A stretch of 64,000 nucleotides of DNA from Gossypium raimondii (Eukaryota; Streptophyta; Magnoliopsida; Malvales; Malvaceae): NCBI RefSeq assembly GCF_025698545.1, contig NC_068567.1, forward strand, positions 2,232,001 to 2,296,000, read 5' to 3'. Below, one piece after another: positions 41,826 through 53,434 of this stretch (positions are counted from its first letter, which is position 1; each line of letters opens with the position of its first letter). The translations under genes were made by a program, and so were the position numbers. Below the pieces are notes generated by a model. It was not told where the DNA came from. It searched no databases and worked only from the letters and a program-made list of their open reading frames with translations.

Positions 41826-41930
41826 GAACCTTACCAAAATTTTCCCAACTACGGTTAGTCAAAGTTAGAAGGGGAATTACCAAGATCATGGGTGAAATGC
41901 ATTCATCTTAGAACTTATACGTGTTGGTTG
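41826..41930 (+). pseudogene. RLP/LRR scrap, right part
   Basis: TTACCAAAATTTTCCCAACT, CAAAGTTAGAAGGGG and CCAAGATCATGGGTGAAATG match RLP-2 around 43270-43365 (PKFSKTTQL ... LEGKLPRSLAEC) with gaps. The same degraded piece is at 54318-54400. Non-functional. Confidence 0.65.
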
Positions 41931-42182
41931 TTAAACCTCAATAAACCAGCAAATACCATAATTTTTGTTCTTATCGTCCATTGCAGCACCTACGGGTTTC
42001 TTCATCTTTAATTCTGCTAAAGAAGACGGGATTTTTATAGCTTCAATTGTTTTATCAAACCCATAGTCCTCATCTTTTACAATCTTCTTCACCACTCTCC
42101 CTAGTTCCTTCTTTTTAACTTTGTTTCTTCCCTTGTTTCTACTGACTCCTTTTTTTCAGCCGTTGAAACAATATGGTAGCTT
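41931..42182 (-). pseudogene. Unidentified coding remnant, copy 1
   Basis: It is homologous to the open minus-strand frame at 54411-54662 but has a 2-bp insertion near 42112 that breaks the frame. The recognisable part reads KIVKDEDYGFDKTIEAIKIP and AELKMKKPVGAAMDD. I do not know the family. It looks like the last exon of a host gene that was carried along with RLP-flanking DNA. Confidence 0.5.
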
Positions 42183-43047
42183 CTTTAGGAACAGAAAGGA
42201 ACAAGATTTTGATACCCAATGAAGAGAAACAAAGATGAAATCTTTCTAAGAAGACTATGAAAAAGAAAAAGCTTGAAAAAGGAGTCTGATCTAATGCATT
42301 TTCTTGTACTTCCTTTCTAGGATTCTAACTAGGAAGAGAGAAGAAAAATAAGTAAATGAAAAATGGGAGTGAATTTCATTTTCATAAAAAATAGTATTCG
42401 TATATAAAATCGGGTATTTTACTAAAAAACCCATTTCAAACTAAAATAAATTAATTAAAAGCATAAATTTTAATTTTTCACCATAAATATTTCATCTTTT
42501 AGGCATAAAATATGTTTAGCTTTTATTGCATTATATTTTATATAATTTAAAAAAATTCTAATTTATTGTTTGCTTGGAACCCAAAAATATTAAGAACTGG
42601 CTCAGAAATTAGTAGAACATAATTAAATAATGACCGGACAATAGGAGTCATTTGCAATTATACATGCCAAGACTAAGTCAAAAACTCCATTTGATAAAAA
42701 CCCATGCATACTATAGTTTCTTTGTTAGTCCTACAGAGAAAATATATAATTTCCTAATTAGAAAATAAATCTATGAGCTTTGCCTCTAAATACATTATGT
42801 TGTTATACACTCAATGTTGAGCTTTGCGGAGCTTTGAAGGGATTTCAAATTACTTAGAGAATAGGTTTTCAATGGATTGTGCTTGAGGTGAATAATATGA
42901 CTACAATCTAATTAATTCAAGATGATTAGTTGAGTTCTACCATTCAGCTGTGTTACGAATTATAAAGAAATTATTCAACATCTTTGGATGATTAGGGTGA
43001 TACATGTATTCAAATAGGGTAATTGAGTAGTCGATGGACCGAAAGCA
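42183..43047. other. Region upstream of RLP-2
   Basis: 42183-42420 matches 54663-54850. 42440-43050 matches 58800-59410 and, in part, 32510-32945. There is no promoter like those of RLP-1 and RLP-3, because the homologous upstream DNA is replaced. Confidence 0.6.
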
Positions 43048-44562
43048 ATGATATTTTCAAGGCCTATTTGCAATTTGAGTCAACTTATATATTTCAATGC
43101 ATCTCATAACAATTTGAGTGGCTCAATTCCAAATTGCTTGAACAATATGAGTCAAATTTACACTTTCGATGTATCTTATAACAATTTGAGTGGCCCAATT
43201 CCAAATTGCTTGGGCAATATGAGTGCTCTGAGTTGGTTGGGTTTGCAAGGAAATAACTTCAGGGGAATGATGCCAAAATTTTCAAAAACAACCCAACTGC
43301 GCTTTCTGAAAGTTAGTGAGAATAGATTGGAAGGGAAGTTGCCCAGATCATTAGCTGAATGCACTCAGCTTGAAGTTTTGGACGTGCGAAACAGCAAGAT
43401 GAATGATACATTCCCTTTTTGGTTGGAGAAATTGCCTTACTTGACGGTTCTAATATTGCGGGAAAACAGATTTTATGGTCAAATTAAACATAGATTTGTT
43501 TTCCCAACTTTGGGTGTGTTGGACATTGCTTCAGACCAATTTTCTGGTGAACTATCCATTGATTTCCTTCAAGCCACTCGACTAAGGTCACTCAAAATAG
43601 GTGGGAATAAATTAGAAGGGCAGTTGTCGAGATCATTAGCCAATTGTAAAGCACTTGAGGTTCTGGACCTTGGAAATAATATGGTTCATGATACATTCCC
43701 ATTTTGGTTAGAGAAGCTGCCTTCCTTGAAGGTTCTCATTTTGCGAGCAAACAGATTCTACGGTACAATTACAAAATTCAACACAGAACATGGGTTTCCA
43801 AAGCTACGCATATTGGACATTGCTTCCAACAATTTTTCTGGCGACTTGTCCATTGAATTTTTGCAAAGCTTGAAGGCAATGATGCAGTTAACAAATGACG
43901 ACAAAGCTAAGCTGGATTACATTGGAGAGAATTATTATCAAGATTCAGTGACAATTTTCAACAAAGGGATTGAGCTGTTTTACGAGAAAATCTTAACCAC
44001 TCTTACTTGTCTTGACCTTTCCAACAATAGTTTCCATGGGAGAATACCAGAAGAAATACAAATGCTGAGGTCACTCAAAGTGCTAAACTTGTCCTATAAT
44101 AGCTTCTCCGGTGAAATTCCAGTAGCAGTTCAAAACCTAAAGGATCTGGAGTCTTTGGATCTCTCACAGAAAGAGCTATCAGGGAAGATTCCTCCACAGC
44201 TTACAACTCTAACTTTCCTAGAGGCACTGAACTTGTCTTACAACCCACTTGAAGGGAGCATACCGCAAGGCAACCAATTCAGTACATTTTCAAATGATTC
44301 TTATCGTGGGAATCCAAAATTATGCGGTCAACCATTGTCCAAGAAATGCAATGAAAACTGTCTTCCAGTGCCACCGCCTCCAGGGGAAGAGGAACAGTCA
44401 TGGATATATGCTATGTCAACTTGGAAAATTGTTTTGATAGGTTATGGTAGTGGTTTGGTCGCTGGGCTATGTATCGGATATACAATGTTGAATGAGTTGG
44501 GAAACAAATGGGTTGACAAGTTCAAAAAACATGGGAAAAGAAACAGAAGAAGATCTAGGTGA
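43048..44562 (+). pseudogene. RLP-2: Cf-9-like RLP, N-terminally truncated
   Basis: An uninterrupted frame of 504 residues covers only the C-terminal half: LRRs from RPICNLSQL, the island (LDYIGENYYQDSVTIFNKG), the last four LRRs, the Cys cap (GNPKLCGQPLSKKC), the acidic stretch (PPPPGEEEQSW), a membrane helix with GLVAG, and the basic tail (KKHGKRNRRRSR). Signal peptide, LRRNT and about 500 residues of LRRs are missing. RLP homology starts at about 43060, where the threefold intergenic block stops. The ATG at 43048 is a chance in-frame codon in that block. Without a signal peptide it would not be a normal receptor. The frame is otherwise clean, so truncation may be recent. It has a strong 3'UTR intron. 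Confidence 0.85.
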
Positions 44563-44594
44563 CTGTGTCGGAATTCATGTATTAAAGTCAACAG

Positions 44595-44770
44595 GTAAAC
44601 ATTTCCTATTGAAACTAAAGTCTTTAGATTTTCAAAAGATTGATGTTACAAACTAATTTTGGATCATATACAACATTGCAACTCCTTAATTTAAGCAGCA
44701 GGAGTGGTGACACAGTGATTTTGTTTGCTTATGAGAAGTTATATTCTTGGTGTTTCTTATTTTGTCACAG
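44595..44770 (+). other. Candidate 3'UTR intron of RLP-2
   Basis: Donor CAACAG/GTAAAC and acceptor TTATTTTGTCACAG/GG lie 32 to 208 bp after the stop codon. As I recall, the tomato Cf-9 gene also has a short intron in its 3'UTR, so this would be a shared trait. It is seen only as splice-site text; no transcript evidence is available. Confidence 0.5.
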
Positions 44771-46050
44771 GGAAATGACCTCTGTCCTTCTAAGCTTCAA
44801 GTCATTGCATGTAATTGGTGGCAATGAATCACTTTAAGTAGAAAACCATGCAAAGTATGATACGTTTTGTCTTTTTTGTTTGGGTTTTTGTGCTATATAT
44901 TTTATCAAACAGATGTTGGGCTTTAGGCTCGGGTGTAATAGGTAGACCTATTGGTCCGGATTTTAGTGTAGTCTGACATTTGTTTTGTACAAATAATTTA
45001 TTTATCTTTTAATAACAAATAAGTAAATAAAATATAATGAAAAATTAGATATATTAAAATATGGTCCTTTTTCCGGAGTTAGTAAACAATGTAAAACACT
45101 ATAAATATGATAGCTTTTTCAAATGGTTCTCCCATTATGAAACATTTAAACGAATTTACAGAAATGAAATATTTATTTACAAGAAATAAAAATTAGCCAT
45201 GTTATGCATATGAAAAACATGATAATTGCAAATGGAATGAGAAGCTTCATATTCTAATTTTCAGACCAACAGTCTGAGAAGAAAGCACAGATTGGCAGAA
45301 TAAGGTTGAGAAAAGGAGAAGCATATGGTGAAAAGGTTAATCCCAAAACCAATATGCTACACTCGACGTTCTCTTACATATAGTTTGCATCATACGTGGA
45401 TGGTTCGATCTTATTATCTTAGGATTTAGTTTACCCAACTGTGAACTTCTGCCTTAAATACAATAATCCTATTCTAAATTGGTATTGAGATTAGTCTATT
45501 TATTTTTTCAATGATAGTTTTATTATTTTAAAAAAATACCCTTCAATTAAACATGTAATAATATAATAATAATTAAAAGATAATGAAAGAAATTATGTCT
45601 TACAGTCTAGGCCAACAATGTGCGACACTATCATTACAATGTACACATACTTTGTAGGGAAATTTATCCAATGAAACAGAGGATTAAACTAGTTTCCCAG
45701 ATGCAGGGAAGATTTGGTATGCTACAATACTAACAAAAATACTAATAACAAAAAAACGAATCACCCTTGTTACTTTTTAGTGTTTTTTTTTTTAGGTATT
45801 ATATATTTGTATTTGAACTATGTTTATAATGGTGACCAGACCCGTTTTTGATATATTTGAGACCTAGGCAAAACAATAAATTGACGTCTTATTTAAAAAA
45901 TTATTAAATGTAAAACAATAAAACAAAAAATGATCCCTTTTTATTTTTATATTTTTTCTGCCTGCAATAAGTCGAAAGACTTGAAAAGTTACAAAAATAA
46001 TTTCACGTTAAAAATTGAAAAAAAAGAAATTTTTTGTGCCCTGGACAGCC
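44771..46050. other. RLP-2 3' flank and intergenic DNA
   Basis: The common RLP flank repeat lies at about 44913-45010. 45780-46050 matches 56700-56968, including the dispersed CAAAACAATAAATTGACGTC repeat. It ends in CAGCC (46046-46050), the left target duplication of the solo LTR. Confidence 0.65.
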
Positions 46051-47576
46051 TGATTAAATGCTAAAGTTACATATTTTATGTAATTAAATTGGTTAATTTA
46101 TGAGAATGCACCACTAATTTTGCCATATTTATTGAATTTTGTGCAGGAATGCAATTTGGGGCTAAATAGAAGAAGAAGGAAACAATTGGGCTAGATTGAA
46201 GAAAGAAACAAAGAAGGAGGGTCAGAGCAGAATTTTTCCAAGAATAATTAGCTGAAATTGTTGACTTAGTGGGAGATTATTTTGGGATATTTTTTGTCCT
46301 TAATTTTCTATGACTAGTTGGCTCCTAATTTAGTAAAGCCACTAGTATAAATAGAGGCTACATTGTTCATTTATTCATCAATAAAAAATATTAAGCTTTT
46401 ATCTTTCAATTCTCTCCTTTCTCACGTAGCATTTGTTGTTTCTTGAGTTTCCTTTCCTTCAATTTATTAATTTCCAATAGCCAACCACCCATTTACCTTA
46501 CTTTCAACTATTCACGAATATATTTATTGTCTTCAGTTTTCTTTACTTTCAATTCCTTAAAACTTCTAGCTTGTTACCACTCACAATTTACAATTTTTTT
46601 TTTTCAAATTCCCTTTCCATTCCCAATAGTCAACCACCCCACTTTAATATATTTTTCCAACCCCCACAATCAATCACGTCACCCATCTTTTCACCCATTT
46701 ACCTTACTTAATTTATCAAATACCAACATGCCCCAAACCTTAGCCAACTAAACCCATTTTCAGCTTTAGGTCGAAATTAACCTTGTCAAAACCCTTGAGT
46801 TACGAACCCAAGCGATTTAACTCCTAAATTCTAGTACTTATTATTTCTCCGGATTAAGAGTATGATTTTGTCAACTCACAAAGTCAGATCAACATTAAGT
46901 CAAAAAGACGTCATTTGATTTAGTGTGGTTAGATGTACAGTTGGAATTCCGAAAGGAACGTTTCTAATCGGTTTTCTGTGAACACATTGGCGTGCCAAGT
47001 GGAGATAGCTGTTTGGTTCCGTCAAGGGAAGTAGTAACCGGATTTAAATGTCCCACGCAGTTGAGGGCATTGGTTCGAGCTAGGTTCTTCTAGAACGCAA
47101 AGCTGCCGGAGTTCTAAATCACGAACATTTCGTGATTGTTCGATCGGTAAGGGTTAGTTATTGGACGTTCCATAACTAATTTACACAAGGAAGAGTTAGT
47201 GTCCGAGGCGTCCTTGGTGCTATAACTAGCTTATTGGAGAAGAGGAGTTCATTTAATTTCGAGGATCGGTTCAAAGACGAGGGAAAATCCATGCCTAAGG
47301 CTGAGCTTATTTTAATTAATTCTCCTTCATATTTTATTTAACTGTTTTTATTATTCTGTCTTCAACTTTTACTTTTTACGCTTTTTATTTATTTATTTCA
47401 GGTTTCAGATTTTATCCCCCCGAATTTTTTGGGCACGACAACTGCCCCGACAAAAATCTGGTCAAGAGAGGAACAATTTGCAGTAAACCCAGTCTCTGAG
47501 GGATCGACCCTACTCCCTATACTGCTTAAATTGCAAGTTAGGCGTAGGTTTATATTGGTGGATTCGACACCCATCA
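46051..47576. mobile_element. Solo LTR, about 1.5 kb (fossil)
   Basis: TGATTAAATGC at the left and GACACCCATCA at the right give TG...CA ends. CAGCC flanks it at 46046-46050 and 47577-47581. The paralogous locus at 56964-56968 (CGGCC) is unoccupied: GCTCTGGACGGCCACACTCC runs through there. A TATA-like GTATAAATAG occurs near 46347. There is no coding domain, so I read it as a solo LTR inserted after the block duplication. Confidence 0.85.
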
Positions 47577-49807
47577 CAGCCACACTCTCAAACTACCCTA
47601 AAATCAGGCTGATGGTGACTAGAAAACAACCCAACAAATTCCAATCAAATCTCATGCTCCGAAATTGGAATTTACTAATGGAAAAACAAAAAGACATTGG
47701 TAAAGCAAAATAAGTGTGAAACATGAAGAAATTGATATGAAGACTAAGAAGAGAGCATGAAAAATTTGAAAATTGTAATTTAGGATGACTTTAAAATATG
47801 GGGAAGATTCATGGAAATTAAATGGGTTTGAAATCAATGATTTTGCAGCTTCTCTTTGTTGATTTGGTGGATGTTTCCCACTACTTTTGCTTTTAATGGT
47901 TCCCATTATATACTTGGAAATTGGAATTACTTTTGCCACTCATTTCTCATGTTTGTTTGGCCAATAAAAGATTTTTTGCATAAAGCAACAATGGGGCAAT
48001 AAGCTGCAACATTTCCACATGCCTCTCAAACATTTTACTCCAATTTTATGTTTTTAAAAAAAAAAAATTAACATATTTTTAAATTTTTAAATTTGATATT
48101 TGATCCCTATACTTTAAAAGTTAAAATTTTAATTCTTTTACTTTTTCAATTTAAAAATCACAATCAAACCATTATCGTCGTTGATAGTTTTTGTCAAAAT
48201 TTCTCAATTTAATATGTTTATTTCTATCAATCATATGTGACGCCATAAGATGACACGTTAATCAATATTTCAAGTTGACAAGTTTTATAGAAAGTACTTG
48301 CGATTTAATTATTGCACTGAGATTTTTAACTTTTAAATATATGAACTAAATCTTAAAAATATTTAATAATATAAAATATTAAAATATTAAAATTAAATAA
48401 TAATATAAAATGAAAATTTTTCTTCAAATTTCTCATCCAAATACAATCTAGAAAAGTTTTAAAGATAAAATTTAAATATGTTTGTTTCAAAAGTGGAAAA
48501 TTCTATATATTGTATCATCAAAATTTTCACTTATTGTGTGCATCAATCCAGCTAAGACTTAACTTGTGCACAATAGTTCAACGTTGTTTTTGTGCATGAT
48601 TAATTACTTGGGCATTTGCATGCAATGCCAAAGACTTAATACTTAGGGCCTATAATATTTCCACACTATCTTTTTGGTCCAAAATTAAAGATATTAAAAG
48701 TTTAAATTTAAACCATTATGATAATTTAAAATTCGATGTATAATTTTGAGATATAAAGTGATTTAATTCTTTGATAAATTATAACATATTTACAAATTCG
48801 ATACTCATTAACAAATTAATTTTACATTATTCGAGTTTTCATTATAAAATTCAACTCGAAACTCGAATTGTAAACATTTTTAAAAATATAAAACATAAAA
48901 ATATTAAAATAAAATAATAATTAAATAATGATATAGAAATGAAAATATTTCTCCAAATTTCTCACCCCTATATGCTCTAAGGAAGTTTCAAAGCTGAAAT
49001 TTAAATATGTTTCTTTCAAAAGTGAAAAATTCTGTATATTTTATTATAAAAAATTTCACTCATTGTGTCTATCAATCTATAATGTGACTTGACTCGTACA
49101 CAATAGTTGAACGTTGTTTTTGTGCAATAAAAACTTAGACATTTGCCTGCAATGCCAAAGGCCTAAGACTTAAAAGTCCTATAATATTTCTAACTATCAT
49201 TTTTTCTGGTCCAAAATTAATCCTTTGATAAATCATAACATATTTACAAGTTGGATACTCATTAACAAATTGAATTTATATAAGTTAAATTTTATTCTTT
49301 TGGTGCTATAACAAAATTAACTTAAAAATTAAATAATGTAGAAATAATTATATATAACATACAAAATGATAAAATTTACGAGTTTGAAATAATTTAAAGT
49401 TCAAATATTTGTAACATCGATTTTTGTTCCTAAAAGTTCATACCTAAAATATATAATTTAAACTCAAAATATCCGTTTAATTATTATCTTTGCTCATTCT
49501 ATGCGTAATAATGATTCTAATAGGGTTTAAAGTACATTATTATTGCTATAATTTTGTCTTTTAATGACTTTGATTTAGTAAGGAGTGGGCAAGAAAACTA
49601 AAACCTTGGCATTAACAAGAAAAAGAGATGAATAAAATATTAAAATCTCATTCTTCAAAATTAAAATTAACAAAAAGAAAGACGTAAGGTAAATTTAGTG
49701 TGAATTTAACAACTTATTTCTAATACTAACAATAAATAATTTATGCATCATCACTAACATCTTTACATAATAAATTATTATCCCTTGCTTTTGTATGTTG
49801 GAAAAAA
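47577..49807. other. Intergenic DNA upstream of RLP-3
   Basis: 47577-48060 matches 56965-57420. A direct repeat of about 500 bp is visible: GTGAAAAATTCTGTATATT... to ACTTAGACATTTGC near 49020-49150 resembles 48495-48620. Related pieces lie near 57840-58110 and 60040-60190. AT-rich, no gene found. Confidence 0.6.
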
Positions 49808-49946
49808 TTGACCAAAAAGACTTAACTAAAGTGGTGGAACAGTATTTTGATGGAGTCTTGATTTGGCAAAATGACTTACAAATTGCATGCATTGCCAATC
49901 ACTCTTAAACATTGTTCCATGGAAACTACACACTTGTGTATAAATA
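49808..49946 (+). promoter_or_regulatory. RLP-3 promoter elements: W-box and TATA box
   Basis: TTGACC lies at 49808-49813 and TATAAATA at 49939-49946, 42 bp before the ATG at 49988. The arrangement is the same as for RLP-1. Confidence 0.5.
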
Positions 49947-49987
49947 AGTTGTATGCCAAACACGATCCTCCTTCACACCCACCCAAC

Positions 49988-52900
49988 ATGAACACTCTTC
50001 ATTCCCTTATTTCTTCACTCTTTCTCTTCTCATGCTTCCCTCCTCTTCTCTTGTCTTTTTCACCTCCTCAAACTCATCTCCCAATGCAATGCCTTGATGA
50101 CCAGAGATCTCCTCTGCTGCAATTGCAGCATCATCTTTACTATGCCCCTAATTTTACTTTCTCTTCCAAATTTGACCTCTGGGATGTCAACACTGATTGT
50201 TGTTCTTGGGAAGGAGTCACTTGTGATGCTTATGGTCATGTCCTTGGCATTGATCTTAGTTACAAAAACCTTTCAGGCACCTTCCACTCCATATTCGATC
50301 TCCATCATCTTCAACGCCTTAATCTTGCTGGAAACAACTTTAATACCACTCTGTTTTCGTATGGGTTTGATAAACTCCAAAATCTAACTCATCTCAACCT
50401 TTCAAGCTCATGTTTCCATGGCCAAATTCCAGTGGAGACCTCATTCTTAAAAAGGTTAGTCTCTCTTGATCTATCCAATCAAGATTCTTGTTATTTTAGA
50501 TATTACAAAGTTCTCTACCCTGGCTTCTACAACTATTACGAACCTCAACAGCCTCTTAAATTAGAGAATCCAAACTTCAAGACATTAATCAAGAATTTGA
50601 GGTTTCTCACAGAGCTTTATTTGGATGGGGTGAACATTTCAACTCAAAGTGCTAAATGGTGTGAAACCACATCTCTTGTACTTTCCAACCTGCGTGTGTT
50701 GAGTCTGTCAAACTGTGGTTTGAAAGGTCCATTATGTTCTTCACTCTCAAGACTCTCTTTTCTTTCCAAACTTATCCTTGATTGGAACCCAATCTCTTAT
50801 TTACCTCCCAATTTCTTGGAAATTTCCTCTCGTTTGGTTTCTCTCAGTTTTAGGAACTGCAATTTGAGTGGCCATTTTCCAACTGAAATTCTCTTATTGC
50901 CAAAAATTCAAAGCATTGACATTTCATTTAATCTCCAACTTATGGGTCAGTTGCCAGAATTTCCAGCAAACAATGCATTACTGAGTTTGTCGCTTTTTTA
51001 TACAAATTTCAGTGGAAAACTACCCCTATCAATTGGTAATCTCGAGTTATTGACTAATTTAGAGCTGTTTGGTTGCAATTTTTTTGGACCCATTCCATCG
51101 TCAATTGCAAATCTTAGTCACCTGGTGAACTTGGATCTAAGTTCAAACAAGCTTTCTGGATCAATACATTCTTCTTTATTTACTCTTCCATCGTTGAAGA
51201 CCTTGGATCTTGGAGAAAATCAATTGGTTGGGAAAATTGATGAGTTCCCCAATGCATCTTCTTCTTTGATTGAAGTACTATATATAGGCAATAATTATTT
51301 AACAGGACCAATCCCGAAGTCAATCCTCCAACTTCCAAGGCTTGAAGGGCTTTATGTCGGAGACAATAGCTTCAGTTCCATGAAGCTTGAGATGTTTGTC
51401 CAACTCAACAACTTAAGGACTCTCTGGCTAAACAATATAAGCTTGTTAATTGAAAGCGACCACAGAAGTCTTACTTTTCCCCAATTAGAGAGGCTAAGCC
51501 TAAGGTCATGCAACCTTACTGAATTTCCAGAATTCATTAAAAGGCAAGACAAGTTGGTTGACTTAGATCTTTCTAGCAATCATATCCATGGTGTTGTGCC
51601 TAATTGGTTGTGGAAGAGCAGTCTTTCATCCTTAGACCTTTCTTTCAATGTGATTGATTTTCCAGAAAAACTTCCTTTAAGTGATGCAAACTTCTCTTTC
51701 CCAATGTTGAGGGGATTGTATCTGGGATCTTGTAACATAAGTGCATTTCCGGAGTTCTTAAAGAGTCAAGAAAATTTAGAAGCACTCGAGGCATCTTCTA
51801 ACAATTTGAGTGGCCCAATTCCAAATTGGTTATGCAATATGAGTCAACTTCAAACTTTCAATGTATCTTATAACAATTTGAGTGGCTCAATTCCAAATTG
51901 CTTGGGCAATATGAGTGCTCTGAGTCGGTTGGGTTTGCAAGGAATAACTTCAGAGGAATGATACCAAAATTTTCAAAAGCAACCCAACTGCAATTTCTGA
52001 AAGTTAGTGAGAATAGATTGGAAGGGAAGTTGCCCAGATCATTAGCAAAATGCACTCAACTTACGGTTTTGGATGTAGGAAGCAACATGATCAATGATAC
52101 ATTTCCTTTTTGGTTGGAGAAATTGACTTACTTGAGGGTTCTAATATTGCGGGAAAACAGATTTTATGGTCAAATTAAACATTTCAAACATAAATCTGTT
52201 TTCCCAACTTTGGATGTATTGGACATTGCTTCAAACCAGTTTTCTGGTGAACTATCCATTGATTTCCTTCAACCCACTCGACTAAGGTCACTCAAAATAG
52301 GTGGGAATAAATTGGAAGGGAAGCTGTCGAGATCATTAGCCAATTGCACAGCACTTGAGGTTCTGGACCTTGGAAATAATATGGTTCATGATACATTCCC
52401 ATTTTGGTTAGAGAAGCTGCCTTCCTTGAAGGTTCTCGTTTTGCGAGAAAACAGATTCTACGGCACAATTTCAAAATTCGACACGGAACGTGGGTTTCCA
52501 AAGCTACGCATATTGGACGTTGCTTCCAACAATTTTTCAGGTGACTTGTCGATTGAATTTTTGCAGAGTTTGAAGGCAATGGCGAATATGACTAATGACG
52601 AAAAGGCTAAGCTGGATTATATCGGAGAGAGTTATTATCAAGACTCTGTGACAATTGTTAACAGAGGGATTGAAATGTTCTACCAAAAAGTCTTGACAAT
52701 TCTTACTTGTCTTGACCTTTCCAACAATAGTTTCCATGGGAGAATACCAGAAGAAATACAAATGCTGAGGTCACTCAGAGTGATGAACTTATCCAACAAT
52801 GGCTTCTCTAGTGAAATCCCATTAGCACTTCAAAATCTAAAAGACCTCGAATCTTTGGATCTCTCGAGAAACAAGCTGTCAGGGAAGATTCCTCCACAAC

Positions 52901-53259
52901 TTACAAGTCTAACTTTCCTGGCAGCATTGAACTTGTCATACAACCAACTTGAAGGGAGCATACCACAAAGCAACCAATTCATTACATTTACAAATGATTC
53001 CTACCGTGGGAACCCAAAATTGTGTGGGCTGCCATTGTCAAGGAAATGCAATGAAGTCGGTCTTCCAGTGGCACCACCTCCACGGCGAGATGGAGAATCA
53101 TGGTTATATGCTATGTCTACTTGGAAAATTGCGTTGATAGGTTATGCTAGTGGATTAGTCGTTGGGCTATGTATTGGATATACAGTGCTGAATGAGTTGG
53201 GAAACAAATGGGTTGACAAGTTCAAAAAGTGTGGGAAAAGAAATAGAAGATGTAGGTGA
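49988..53259 (+). pseudogene. RLP-3: Cf-9-like receptor-like protein, one frameshift
   Basis: The first 657 codons are open (49988-51961): signal peptide, LRRNT (DCCSWEGVTCD) and the LRR run up to SALSRLGLQG. One A is missing at about 51943 (AAGGAATAAC against AAGGAAATAAC in RLP-1 and RLP-2), which shifts the frame to an early stop. The remaining part (to 53259) is clean in the next frame: LRRs, island LDYIGESYYQDSVTIVNRG, Cys cap GNPKLCGLPLSRKC, membrane helix with GLVVG, basic tail KKCGKRNRRCR. The full length would be about 1090 residues, roughly two LRRs longer than RLP-1 in the middle. As read, the product is a secreted LRR fragment. An upstream in-frame ATG at 49871 precedes the TATA box and is not used. 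Confidence 0.88.
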
Positions 53260-53291
53260 CTCCATCAGAATTCTTGCTTCAAAATTAGCTG

Positions 53292-53434
53292 GTAAGCATT
53301 TGTCTTTCTAATTTGAACAGATAGTTGTTGATATATATATATATATAGGTTTTCATAACCTCATTTTTTGCTGTCTTTACCAAGTTCACTATCATATCGT
53401 ACTTGTAATTTTATGTTACCATTGAGCAATGCAG
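53292..53434 (+). other. Candidate 3'UTR intron of RLP-3
   Basis: Donor AGCTG/GTAAGC and acceptor GAGCAATGCAG/GAGG lie 33 to 175 bp after the stop. The interior has a TA repeat (53333-53346). The donor position corresponds closely to that of RLP-2. Confidence 0.5.

Noticed and set aside
46443-46751. Hydrophobic 102-codon frame near 46.5 kb
   Set aside because: It lies inside the solo LTR at 46051-47576 and consists of T/C-rich low-complexity sequence.
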